A stretch of 64,000 nt of DNA from Cryptomeria japonica. Its lineage: Eukaryota > Streptophyta > Pinopsida > Cupressales > Cupressaceae. The notes under the pieces are model-generated. The model did no database searches. It saw nothing but the letters and a program-made list of their open reading frames with translations, and was not told where the DNA came from. This document shows positions 35,768-47,594 of this stretch, in pieces (the first letter of the stretch is position 1; each line of letters opens with the position of its first letter). The position numbers and the translations under genes are program-made. The stretch is taken from positions 340,711,293 through 340,775,292 of the forward strand of contig NC_081408.1 of the NCBI RefSeq assembly GCF_030272615.1. Reading direction: 5' to 3'.

Positions 35768-36478
35768 TTAATGGTATTTAAAGACATGATAGACTGAGTG
35801 AGGTATTTGAGTATGACATGTTAAATTCTCTACTATAAGTGAGATTAAAAATGTGTATAAGATGATGAATGTTAAAAAGTCTTTAGAAAGAGAGAAGCTT
35901 ATAGGAGAAGAATAGGCCCCTAAGTCACACATTTCTTGCACACAAGAAATATTAGGAGAGGAATAAGTGTAATTCATTAGAGCCTTATTCCTAGAAGAAG
36001 GGATTTTAGAATGATTAGAAGATAAAGTCTCATAAGTGGGATTAGAAATCTCTTGACGAGATTCATAAAGAGAGTTGTTCATTGCCTTGATTTCCTTATG
36101 AGGGGGATGTGTGTTGAAAGAAGTAGAAGATAATTTAATTGAGGTGAGGTCCTCATCACTACTAAATATAGAATTCACATTGAGAGATGGTCTCTTAGAT
36201 GCTTTTGTGGTCTTAGAAGGATCATATCCAATTCCAAATGAAGATTCATTCGTGTTATGTTCTAAAGGAACTTTAATTCCTTGTTCATTTGTGCAACAAC
36301 CATTCCCATCATAGCCACTCCTAGCTAAAATGTGAAAACTAGGACCAAAAAGCGATGCCAAATCAGAAAGAGATGGTTTCACCTCACAGGTCTCAGTGCT
36401 ATATGAATTAGAGGAAGGATTTGAAGAACTATTTGAATTAGAAGCAACCAAAAAATGGTTACTTAGTTGTTTACACAA
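35768..36478 (-). pseudogene. Ser-rich spacer with G-patch-like motif, D element
   Basis: A 236-codon minus frame, rich in Ser and Asn, contains GPSFHILARSGYDGNGCC followed by NEQGIKVPLE and FGIGYD. This resembles the block GKGFNIPRRMGYTGIGPIGK...EGI in the A element, at the same place downstream of the protease. No other domain is recognised. It may be the C-terminal end of the D polyprotein. Confidence 0.55.
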
Positions 36479-37590
36479 AGTGGGTTTCTTTTTAGGTTCC
36501 TCATATTTCTCCTTCTCAATCTTAGATTCTTTCCAAGATACTCTATACTCTCCTAGAAAAGTAGGATCAAAGTCTAGAGATCCTCAATAATCATCTAAGA
36601 GCACTTTTTTGGGCAAAAAGATATCTTTGGGAGGAGATTCCAATTGAGTAGAAGAATCATGAGTACTAAAAGGAACAATACCATCAAAGGAAATAGATGT
36701 ATTTGGAGAAGTAGAAGGATTGGGAGAAGAATGGGGAATAGTTGAACAAGAAGATCCAGATTTTAATGGTTGTTGAAGATTGGTATCACCTAACAAGGTG
36801 TATGTCTTATTTTTATAAATGAATTTGAATTGCATATGAAAAGTTGAGGGTAAAAATTTCATACTATGAATCCACAGTCTCTCTAATAGAAGGTTATATG
36901 TCAAATTGCCAGGCATAACATGAACAGTTGTATATAAAGTAACAACAACTAACTTAACAAGAAAGGTTATGAGACCTAAATATTTTTTAGAAAATTGTCA
37001 AAGCCTCGAATAGAAATAGAAGCAGGTTCGACAAGAGAATGATCCAAAATAATCTTATCCAATAATTCCACCGTAGAAACATTAAGGCCAGATCCATTAT
37101 CCATAAGGGTTTGTCTTATAGAACTATCATTGATGATAACCACAATCATAAGAGGATCATATTGATTTTGGATTTCATGAGAAGGTAACTCATCTTGTGT
37201 GGATACAATTTGAGCTTTAGTTTTGTTTGTAGAATCAATTAAAGAAGCCATGTTACTAGGTTTCATTGGAGGTGGGACATCTAAGTTTTTCAAAGCATCT
37301 CGTAACATCCCATGATAAGCAGGTGAAGTTTGAACCAAATCTGAAATAGAAATCTTGGTGGGAGTAGCTTTAATTTTTTCAATGAGATCACACTCCTTGC
37401 TAAGAGTTGATATATGAGGTGCTTGTGGAAGAGTACGTTGAGATGGAGGAAGTGAAGTTGGGGTAACTAGAGGAGGATTAGGTTCCCTATTGTTTCTTGT
37501 GTTGTAAGTATGAGCAATCGTATGATAACTCTCTCTAGTGACTTTCTTATCATATTCATAAGGGCTCTTAGTATGATAACCTCCTTGCAC
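36479..37590 (-). pseudogene. Aspartic protease region, D element
   Basis: SISDLVQTSPAYHGMLRDAL, then VVIINDSSIRQTLMDNGSGLNVST (the retropepsin-like active site as DNGSG) and, after a break, YNLLLERLWIHSMKFLPSTF, the decayed LLGRPWIHxMxAVPSTxHQ motif. The order and spacing match Tat/Athila-type proteases. Stops and at least one frame break lie between 36917 and 36976, so it is inactive. Confidence 0.8.
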
Positions 37591-39013
37591 AGTAATATAA
37601 GGTTTCTAGGGAGTGCAAAAATAATCATTAGCATAACCACATTGAACCACTAAGATAAGCTTACATTGGGAATTTTGAGATGAACAAGCACCTTGAACCA
37701 TGAAGAGGCATTTATTAGGTGTTTCATTCACATGTATCAAATTTATTGAAGATGGTTTAGGAATATCAAAGGTGTCCTTATGGATTTTAGAAGAAGAATG
37801 GACAAGATTGTTGGAAGGAGTGTTGATAGTATCTTCTTACACTAAAATGTTATCATGGATAAGACCAATTTTAGGAGGTATACTAGAAGTAGGAATTGAT
37901 ATTTTAGAAGGAATGATATTAGTAGGAGGGGTCATATCATCCTCTATAATCAAAGGATCTATATGGGGAATAAACTCTCTAGGAGATCTTTGAAAGAGGT
38001 GTTAATGATCTCTTCTTGAACTAGGGTATCCTTATGAGTAGAAACAAATAGAGGAGAGGGAGATGCTTTATTTTCTAGAGGGAGAATGATTTAGATTCAT
38101 GGAAGGTGAGATATTATCAAGAGAGTTACCCTCACAGGGTAAAGAATAATCAACACCTTCTTCTAATGGTTCATCCCAAATAGTGAGGTCTTTGAAAGAA
38201 GTATTAGAAATATCTTGTACAAAGATGTCCTTATTGTTATTACAAATTTTGGGAGAAGAGATAACATCATTTATTATTTCTTCATCCTTAGGGAGGAGAG
38301 AATCACTACGTGTTTAAATCACCCTCTTGTCTCAAAATGTGTTCAATAGGATATTTAGGGGAGAGAGAATTAAGGAAACTGATTATGGTTTCATCTTATT
38401 TTTATAAAGAATCTTTATGGGTAAGACAAGCTTTGGGGCAAGGAGAAGCATCTCTCATCAATGCTTCATGTCTAGTGCGAATTTTGTTGAAGTCAAAAGA
38501 GAAGATGCCATCACTAGAAAAATTAGGGACAATACTATCTTATTCCACAAAATTATCCTCATGAGGGGACTATTCTTTAGGAGGGAGATGGACATCTTTC
38601 TCCAAAGATTCACTCTTAGGAAAAATATATTTGAAACAAGTCCTCATAACCTCTTGTTGCATTAACATGCCCCCATTGGTAAGACCAAATTTAGGAGAAG
38701 ATAAGTCAATGTCCATCAAAACCTTTTCACATAGAGAGGAATCATGTAAAGAAGATAAAGTAATAATAATAAAGGTGTTTATGACATCATCCTCTTCCTA
38801 TAAGATAGCTAGATGGGAAGGGCACATTTTAGGAGAATTGTCAGGTTCACTCTTCAAATCTTCATCCTTAGAGAATGGGAGAGTTTTGAAGGGGTTGGTA
38901 ACAACTTTTTTAGGCACTAAAATGTTGTCATAGATAGGAGGAGGTTCTTTAAGAGATGGAAAAATTGAAACAAGGGAAGTGAACCCATTATCACATTTAT
39001 GAAATGAACGCAT
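37591..39013 (-). pseudogene. Repeat-built open region of the D element (unknown protein)
   Basis: On the minus strand, several diverged repeats of one peptide unit can be read. Units include NILVPKKVVTNPFK (about 38915), HLAIL-EEDDVINTF (38800), GMLMQQEVMRTCFK (38665), HKDSL-K-DETIISF (38415), NKDIFVQDISNTSFKDL (38225), HKDTLVQEEIINTSFKDL (38025) and HDNILV-EDTINTPSNNL (37840). Spacing is roughly 115-250 nt. The units are linked by acidic Ser/Pro-rich segments, and stops and frame breaks interrupt them. The region occupies the gag position upstream of the protease. I recognise no family. Confidence 0.6.
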
Positions 39014-40623
39014 TATGACAAAAAATTTCCACTTTCAAATGATAATATATGCAAAATAGAAGGAAATGTTCAATTTTAACCAATGCAAGCACTCTAAATG
39101 TTGATTTAAAAAATGAAATTTATGAGTGAAATGTGTTCCTAAATACTAACTGAAATTAATGATCAAAATTAATCTATCCACAAGTACAATTTTGAATTGA
39201 AAAATTAAGGTTTTAGGAAAATTAAACTCTAAATTTTTTAAACTTGCAAGGAATTGAAACTTGTAAATGTAAATTTGAGTTTGAAATAGAAAAAAACTCA
39301 GATATGACAACATAAATTAGAATTATAGAAGATTGGATTCACTTCGAGTTCACCAAAATGTGGAGGAGGAAAAGCAAGAAGGACCTAATCCCACTTTAGC
39401 CAGCACATTGGGAATATGAAAGAGCCTAGGGCGATAGCTCACTTTGGCTACTTCTTGTGAGAAAGAAGGAGCCAAGAATTATCTCCTAGGATTTCTATTC
39501 CTCTTGTTTCAAATGATGAAAAAAGTAGGTTTTGATTGATCTACCAAAGTAGGAGATAAACAATGAGGAATATATGAACTAAAATTAAATAAACTTGCAG
39601 ATCTAAAATTGAGATACTAAAAAAAAACAAGGGGGATGAATTTGAGTGTGTACTTGATGTTGAAAACTAAGCCAAATTGACCAAGATTAGGGTGTCATGC
39701 CACTGTCCCTGATGATCTGACATAGAGGTGCAACTCGAAGGCTAAAATCTGAAGGTCTTGAATATGCAACCTTCCAAAAATAATTGACTTTGAGGAGAAC
39801 AAGGGCATGAGGCCCCTATCCTAGCTAGGACCAAGGTGCAATGCCCCTATCCTGAATAGATGTAGGCAATTCTAAGAATTTTGGGTGGTACTTATGCCTT
39901 TTTTTAATATGAAACTCCTTCCAAGTACCTATTTCTGCACCTACAATTGAAAAGAAAGGGTTTGGGTTCTATATAGGGTTTTTCCTTAGTCAAACCCCTA
40001 TGTTGGTAATTTCCGCCCCCATAAATAGACAATAATGTACTAAAAATGTGTGTGCTAGAACCTTGTGTATATGAAAGATCCTAAATTCTAAGAAACTAGA
40101 GCTACCCTACGCTTTGGAGAGTAAACCCTAAATGTAAATGTAAATGATCCAAATAAAATGTGCCAAATGATATAAAGCATGAATGTAAGTGTGCAAATAA
40201 GTGTAAATAAGCTCATACAAAGACATGAAAATAACATGAAATCACACCAATCCCCAAGGGAGAGATATTTGCCACTAGATCTCCTATTACTCTTCAATGT
40301 CTTCAAGGCTCCTAATTGATTATGAGTGATTGACCAAATATTGTTGGATGTTATTGAATTCTATTGAAGACTCCACATAGGCTTCTCTTTCACTACATAG
40401 AAGGCTCCTTGTTCTCTCTCTAACAACTTTTTCTAAGATTCGATTAGATGCCTTTAAATGAAGAAAGAGAGCTCTTATGTATGAAATCCTAGATCTTAAT
40501 TTTGACTTAATTTTGTTTTTTAGGCCGGCTAAGGATTTGAATTTCCCACAAATTTCTTGGGGTTAAGTATTATAATATCATAAAATTATGCTCCCAAAAT
40601 TTTGAGAAAATAGTCGAGGACCA
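39014..40623 (-). mobile_element. 5' leader of the D element
   Basis: This is non-coding. The sequence just inside the LTR (minus TGGTCCTCGACTATTTTC at 40606-40623) is where a primer-binding site should be; I cannot name the tRNA. About 300 bp of it recurs inverted at 9739-10060. Confidence 0.6.
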
Positions 40624-41006
40624 TGTGCACTTTCAACATGGTCCAACCAACTTTTCACCAAATTTTCAAGGTCGTTAGATATGATGATATTAGAGAGAAT
40701 CCAATAGTTATAACTGATTTTAAGATGTTTTGATATGCGAAATCGGGTCTTAAAGGTTGAAATAGGACATAATTAGGGTCTATGATTTAATGATTTATTG
40801 GAGGAATAAAATAAAAAGGGGCACACTCAAGATAAAGGGCCCAACTTTATGATGTATGAAATGATAAAATATGACTTTATATTTAATTAAATTAATTAAT
40901 TAAATGTTTAAAGGGAAATTACAATGCAAGATGCAAATACACTAAGGCAGGTGCTAAACTAAGCATGAAATTGTACCACTTTAGCAAGGGTGTACAATTT
41001 ACCACA
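40624..41006 (-). repeat. LTR of family D, right copy (383 bp, 5' LTR)
   Basis: It is the partner of 34360-34742 and in minus orientation starts TGTGGTAAATTG and ends GTGCACA. The outer 5-bp flanks of the two D LTRs do not match, so the original target duplication has been lost or the pair arose by recombination. Confidence 0.85.
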
Positions 41007-41670
41007 TTATATCTATCAACTATGCATTTCTATCAAATGTGTAGCTTTAACTATCATATACATGAGATCCCCTATCATATGCAAAAATTCATCATTTGTG
41101 TAGAAAAAGCACACTAATGCATAGAAATACAACAAAAAATATTGTTTTATCGTTTTTAACAAATGCACAAAAAAACTTATCATATGCACAACTTTAACAA
41201 ATGTGATGCAATATAGTACATATACATAACGTTGCACACCAAATACCCAAATTATAGCATCATATGTACATAATTAGTCTACTTGTGCCTTTTTTAATCT
41301 TTATTTCGTATCCTATTAATGGTGCATTAATGTCATCCTAGGAACCTAATGAGTAGACATATCAGCTCACTATAGTCCTTTGGCCACTCGAATTGACATA
41401 CCTACACAAATCGATGATGAGCCACTAGAATCCCTCTCAATTTTTCTCTTACTATACTTAGTTCTAAACTATAAAAGATCAAGGATGTAAATGAGTAGAA
41501 TTGAACCACAAGATCTCATATATAATTGTTGAACTATAGTTGGTCATGCTTGATTATCATGACCAGCTAAACCTTGACTACCCTCTTATGACTATGTTCT
41601 TTTCTAGATTTACCCAGCTTTCAGCTCTTGGATTGCCTAATCATTTTAATTTTCCCTCTATAAACCTATG
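41007..41670. other. AT-rich stretch without recognisable gene
   Basis: Repeated words such as TATCATATGCA and AACAAATGTG occur. It is probably part of the element later invaded by the copia insertion, because 48996-49138 on the other side resembles the 3' end of a Tat element. Confidence 0.4.
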
Positions 41671-41675
41671 AGATT

Positions 41676-43083
41676 TGATGATATGACGAAACAATAAGGA
41701 TACAAACAACTACTGAGAGAGGAGGGGGATGAATCAGTAGATAGAAAATTGACTATACTTTCTCTTCAAACTCACAAACAATCTCACAAATAAATCATTG
41801 AACTAACTCATTCAAACACAGAGCTACAAACTGTAATATCACTGATAGTTTTATTAGTTGAATGGCATAGAAAAATAATAGCAAAATATATTTGAAACTC
41901 CAAAACCATTTAACCAAAATATCAAAATAGTTTACTAGCAATAGTAAAAACACATTTCAGATTATCGTCGGTCATCTTATCATAAATAAGTGGATTTAAC
42001 AATTAAGAAAATTAACCATAGCAATCATAACCACAAAAACTATTCATGATGACACAATGATCTTGGACGTGGAAACCCAAATGGGAAAAACCATGGTGGG
42101 GATGAATACCCACAAGTATTCTAAACTTTTTTGAAGTTTGCCCTATTAGGAGACAAGTCTACTAAAGCATTACAAAAACTTATCTTAGGAACAGATCCAA
42201 TTAGGGACCACCCAATTAAGGGATTGACTATAATACCCTGTTAAAAGAAATACCCTTTTAGGAGTAACCTCAATAGAGGATTTAAAATCCAAGCTAATGG
42301 ATCACCTGGTTATAGGATTTAGATAGCATTAAGATTTTTAAGGCTTACCTAGTTAATGGATTTAACTATTTTAATTGTTTGAGAATAATAGGGGTTTGCT
42401 GATCTGGTAAATAGTACTGCTTTGCTTGATTAGATCCTTTCTATTCTCCTATCTACCTTCACACATGCTGCAGATACACCTTCTAGTTCTGTAACCAATC
42501 AAACTGACACTTAACAAAAATTACCAACACTATAACAAAACAACTCATCAACCTTCTATTGAAAACAATAGGTCGGTAACACATCACAAACCTAAGATCT
42601 CATAGAGATTATAAACAAATCGGTTCAAGTATAACTATTACATTACACAACAATCATTTTACATTGTTCAAGACAGCCTTGACCACTCCTTGATCACCGT
42701 TTCATTGATTCTAGTAACTTGTCACACGGTTTCCTCTTCATGCAATGTACTCTCTCATTTCCAAGATAAAACTGTTATCTCTACACACCAAAAACCATTT
42801 GAAGCTTATCACATACAACATGCATACGTGGCATAATCATTACTAATCACCATTTGATCATAAATCAATACAACTTATTCACTAAGCTTCTCTAGTTAGG
42901 GTTTGGCATATCAACAGGTAGGGTTACCAATTGATCTCACTGCTTCTAAAGTAATACCGATTTCCTTCACTTGCTTAATCTACCGGTTGTAAAAAAAAAT
43001 CATAACAACATAATTATCGGTTACAATTGACATCAATGATAACTCAATAGTTCATCAATGCAATTTTTAATCAACTACCAACA
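41676..43083 (-). repeat. 3' LTR of the copia element (1,408 bp)
   Basis: Minus orientation starts TGTTGGTAGTTGATT and ends CATATCATCA. It contains the conserved phrase ACCATGGTTTTTCCCATTTG (minus). The right edge is adjoined by the polypurine tract. Confidence 0.9.
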
Positions 43084-43099
43084 ATCTCGCCTTTTGGCA
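43084..43099 (-). other. Polypurine tract of the copia element
   Basis: The minus strand reads GCCAAAAGGCGAGAT directly before TGTTGG. It is a slightly mutated form of the common plant copia tract CCAAAGGGGGAGATTG. Confidence 0.85.
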
Positions 43100-43440
43100 T
43101 TGCTAGCAATACAAATATCAATACCCTTGATGATTGAGAGTAATGCATATACACATGTATAGGAATCCTGGTTTACACTTTACCATGTACTCTCCTTCAA
43201 ATTAAGTCTCCATGTCTTCAGCTGACAACTGGCTATAGTTCTTCTCTCTATCAATCATACAGTTCTTGTCCACCTTTGGCAACAATACCAAAGTGAAAGT
43301 AAAACATGCAATGTCATACTTCACTGTTCTGCATCAACGATCTTCAACTTGATGCTCCCCCTGTGTAATAACTCCACTTTACACCAATCTTTCTTCAAGA
43401 TTCTCCAATTATCTCCAGGACTGATGTCTTCCACATCTTC

Positions 43441-44262
43441 TCAATTGACCTCATGTAGGGGCACAACCCCTAGCTCACTTCTAAGATACTCAAAAGTAGT
43501 CTTAGGCAGAGGTTTAGTAAAGATATTTGCTAGTTGCTCCTTAGTAGATAAATGCTTCAATAACACATATTTACTCTTCATTATCTCCCTTAAGAAATGA
43601 TATTTTAGGTCAATATGCTTGGTTCTAGCATGCAACACCAGGTCATTTGAAATATTTATTGCATTGGTGTTATCCCATAAAATCTTTACTGGTTCTCTGA
43701 TTTTCAACTTGAATCCTTCCAGAATATGTTTCATCCAGATTGCTTGGGTATAATTCATATATGTTGCAACATATTCATCTTCAATGGTGGACTGTGATAT
43801 AAAACTTTGCTTCTTTCTACTCTAAGATACAAGTCTTCCTCCAAGAAAGAATGCACCACCAGTTGGGCTCTTCCTATCATCTACATTTCCTGCCCAGTCT
43901 GCATCTGTATAAACCTTCAAATCAGAGTTACCTGCATATGGATACAATAATCTATAATCAATAGTACCTTTTAAATGTATGAATATCCTTTTAGTTGCAA
44001 TCATGTGTATTTCCTTTGGTTTCTTCTGAAATCTGGTAGCTAATCCAACTGCATGAGCAATATCCAGTCTGCTATGAATGACATAATGTAGTTTCTCTAT
44101 CATAGACCTATACTCCTTTTCATCAATGGATGTGACATCATCCTCAGACAATTTACAACCTATAACCATTGATGTCCCAAGTGGTTTACAATATCCCATT
44201 CCAAATGTCTTTAATACCTCTTTCACATATTTGGGTTTTTTGATAAAGATAACACTCTTCAT
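43441..44262 (-). pseudogene. Copia RNase H and C-terminal pol
   Basis: Two minus frames separated by a short break at about 43760-43820. The first covers the thumb and start of RNase H (YRSMIEKLHYVIHSRLDIAH, LKVYTDADWAGNVDDRKSPT with the catalytic DADW). The second has KILWDNTNAINISND and LHARTKHIDLKYHFLREI, the conserved copia RNase H end, finishing near ELGVVPLHEVN. Confidence 0.9.
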
Positions 44263-45076
44263 TTGCTGAATTTGTAAATCTATGAAGAATTTTATTTATC
44301 CAACCAGAGACATTTCAAACTCACTTTTCATCTCATTCACAAAGTCATCACTCATGTCATCATTGCCTCCAAAAATGATATCATCCACAAACACTTCACT
44401 AACCAGTATCTTATCTCCTTCAGACTTGAGATATATATTGTTGTATTCACTAGTTCTCGGGAAACCTATCTTCATCAAGTGTAAATGTAGTCTTTCATAC
44501 CATGCTCTTGGTGCTTGCTTCAAACTTTAAAGAGCCTTTTGTAGTTAACAAACAATGTCTTTTGTGTCTATCAAAGCATAACCATCTGGATATTCAATAT
44601 ATACTTCCTCTTCCATTATTCCATTTAGAAATGTTGACTTCACATCCATCTAATATACTTTGAATCCCCTTATATGATGCAAATGCAAGTAGAGTCCACA
44701 CACCTTCCAATCTAGCAACTCATGAAAATGTCTCACCATAGTCTTCTCCTTGTTCTTGTGCATAACCTTTTTATACAAATCTAGCTTAGTTTCTGACTAC
44801 TACTCCATCTTCATTCAGTTTATTCCAAAATACCCACTTTGTACCTATCAAATTTTTATTCACCAATCTGGGTACTAGGGTCCATGTATTGTTCTTCTCA
44901 ATTTGGTCAAGCTCCACTTCCATAGCTTTGATCCAGTGATCATCTCCAAAGGCTTCCTTAGTAGTTCTAGGCTCAATAGTGGAAATCATGCAAGAATTCT
45001 CTCTAATTCTTCTTCTAGTTAACACTCCAACATCTTTATCTCCAATAATCTGGTCAAGATTATGATTGAGTATCAC
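44263..45076 (-). pseudogene. Copia reverse transcriptase
   Basis: From right to left: HWIKAMEVELDQIEKNNTW, LIGTKWVFWNKLNEDG, MDVKSTFLNGIMEEEVYIE, KALYSLKQAPRAWYERLHLH and the catalytic VFVDDIIFGGNDD (FVDD form of YVDD). Stops and frameshifts lie near 44530, 44570, 44650 and 44800. 18150-18590 is a related fragment. Confidence 0.92.
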
Positions 45077-46298
45077 ATACCTTGGAATAGCATGATCATT
45101 ATCTTCAGGTTCTTCTTCCTTACTATCATCAACTTATTCTTTAGAATCTACCTGTTCTGGATAATTTGGTACTAGAGCATTCTCTACATCAAATTCTAGC
45201 TTCGCCGGTTTTGGTTCCAAAATCAGAATGTAAGGTTCATTTTCCTTCTCCTCACTAGTTTCTCATGTAACTTCAGAACACTCGTCCACTCAAAAATCAA
45301 CACTTTCAATGATTCTCTTTGTCCGGTTGTTGTAACATTTGTAGGCTTTACCCTTGGTGGAGTAACCAAGAAATATGCCTTAATCATTGTTAGTATCAAA
45401 CTTACCAACATAGTCACCTCTTTTGATAAAACATTTACTATAAAAAATCTTAAAATAAATAACATTAGGTGATCTACCATACCAGTATTCATAAGGAGTT
45501 TTATCCTTACCTCTCTTTACCAATATCCAATTCATAGTGTAGATAGTTGTGCTGACAACTTTTCTCTAGAAAGGTTTTGCAACAAATCCTTGTATTAGCA
45601 TCATTTAAGCAACTTCAACAACTGACCGGTTATTCCTCTTTGTAATACCATTTTGTTGTGGTGTCCTAGGTGCAGAAAGGTGCCTCTTAATTCCATTGTC
45701 TTCACAATATCTAGTGAATTACTTAGAAGTAAATTCACCTCCTTGGTTAGTCCTCAAACACTTTATCTTCCTACCACTTTCCTTTTCAGCTAAGGCCCTA
45801 AATGCCCTGAACTTACTAAAGGCTTATGATTTGTCCTTCAAGAATGTGACCCACATCATTCTTGAGAAATCATCAGCGAAGATCATAAAATATCTTTCAC
45901 CTTTAATACTTTTGGTCCTTATTGGTCCACAAAGGTCTATATGAACCAAATCTAACAAGTGTTCTGCTAAGAAGGATTTACTCTTAAAAGTTGAAGATTT
46001 CATCTTCCCTAATTGACATTCCTTACACATAGTATTCACCGGTTTGTCCAATTGAGGCAAACCACTTACTGACTTTGACAATGTTATCAAAATTTATATG
46101 ACAAAATCTTTGATGCCAAAGCCAACTATCATCTAGTTTAGCAATTAAATAGTTGTTGACTTTAGGATTTAGGTGAAACAAGTTACCTTTTTTCTGCTTT
46201 CTTGTTGCAAACACTTCACCTTTTCTCCCATAGAATTTGCACATTCCATTCTTAAATTCCAATGGATAACGTTTGTCATTGAGTTGAGCTACACTCAA
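45077..46298 (-). pseudogene. Copia pre-integrase and integrase
   Basis: The GAG-pre-integrase segment (DDSWLWHQRFCHINFDNIVK) supplies the H-H part and CKECQLGKMKS the C-C part of the zinc domain. The core shows HIDLCGPIRTKSIKGERYFM (first D), CLRTNQGGEF where RTDxGGEF is usual (Asp to Asn), and SAPRTPQQNG. The interval to 45077 is a degenerate C-terminal region ending in an acidic linker (KEEEPEDNDHAI). Confidence 0.88.
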
Positions 46299-46322
46299 AA
46301 GATTGTACTTTAATCCTTCAAC

Positions 46323-46820
46323 CTAGTAGACATCATCTACACTACTCATTCCATTAAGAGAAATGGTTCCCTTTCCTTTTACCATGTAGGGTGAGTCATT
46401 TCCAAATCTCACAACTCCTCCATCGAATTCCTTAAAATTAAGAAATCTACTCCGGTCACCAGTCATGTAGTCTAGACAACCACTATCAATGATCCAATCA
46501 TAAAAACTATCCATGCTTGAAACTAATGTCTTCTGATTAGATGTCTCCTCTTTAATGGCAACAAAGACAATGTCTTCACTAGCATCACCCTCAGATTCCT
46601 CATCAGTGATACCACCATCAACCGCAATGAGGCAATCTCTTTTGCCTTTTCCTTTGTACTTCTTATACTTCTCACGCGTATGCTCATTGTCACCATTAAG
46701 ACAGTTAGCAGCAATATGACCAATCTTGTTACATGTAAAACAATTCAAAGGTAATTTACCTCTATACTTACTGGTACCTCTGGGTAATTGTTTGGCTAAC
46801 AATGCTTCAATCTCGATCAA
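46323..46820 (-). pseudogene. Copia zinc knuckle and protease
   Basis: A 165-codon frame has a canonical CCHC knuckle CFTCNKIGHIAANC, a Lys-rich linker, then DWIIDSGCLDYMTGDRSRFL, the copia retropepsin site (DSG, usually DSGCSxHMTG, here with Tyr instead of His). It ends LNGMSSVDDVY before a stop at the junction with the pre-integrase domain. Confidence 0.9.
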
Positions 46821-47524
46821 ACTGTCTTTGTCATCAACTTCTCTACTGGATCTAGACTCATAACTCTGCTTTTCCTCACTGGTGGATTAGAGACTGAAGC
46901 TCTAAATGCCAATTCAAATTTCTGAGCACTACCATCATAACCCTTTAATTCAAATGTAGTAAGTTTTCTAATGATGGAATCAAGAGTTACCTTCAATTTA
47001 TCAATAGACTTTAGCTCTTGAATGGCTGCAACTCGGATAGCCAAGATCGATAGAAGGGTTCTCAACACCTTACTAACCACTGTGGCATCTTCCACTTTAC
47101 GACCAACACTCTTAATCTCACCGACTATCTCCTTGATCCTCTGACTATACTGTTGAATATTCTCACCTTCAACCATCCACATGTCATCAAATTTACCTCT
47201 TAGACTCTCTTCTTAGGCAATCTTGACATGCTCGTCACCGCTATATATCTCTTTAAGTTTCTTCCACACATCATAAGAAGACTCTAGACCATGAACATCT
47301 ACATACTCTGAATCAAACAAAGAATTGATAATTGCTTCCAGTGCTTGATTATTCTCTTGTTTCTCTTTCTTTTGATCATCAATCAGAATTTTGCTAGGTG
47401 CAGTATATGGTGTAACAACATGTTCCCAGTATTGACTTCCTAGACTCTTGATATAGATTTTCATCTTGTCACTCCATATTCTGTAGTTTTCCTTATTAAA
47501 CTTTAGACCTTCTTCCTTCATCAC
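46817..47524 (-). pseudogene. Copia gag
   Basis: Two frames broken at about 47183-47212. N-terminal LKFNKENYRIWSDKMKIYIK and YDVWKKLKEIYSGDEHVK, then MVEGENIQQYSQRIKEIVGE and VSKVLRTLL. This is the copia gag (UBN2-type) domain. The first Met sits about 55 bases downstream of the primer-binding site. Confidence 0.9.
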
Positions 47525-47580
47525 GTTCTTCTAGATGTTTATCTCAAATTGATAGGCTTAGACACTAGAGGACCTGAAAT

Positions 47581-47594
47581 GCTCTGATACCGAT
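47581..47594 (-). other. Primer-binding site of the copia element
   Basis: The minus strand reads ATCGGTATCAGAGC next to the LTR. It matches the initiator tRNA-Met type site (TGGTATCAGAGC) apart from the first base. Confidence 0.85.

Noticed and set aside
34360-41006. A clean target duplication for the D element
   Set aside because: Outer flanks (CCACA and TTATA) do not match. The left LTR directly adjoins the B insertion, so recombination is more likely.
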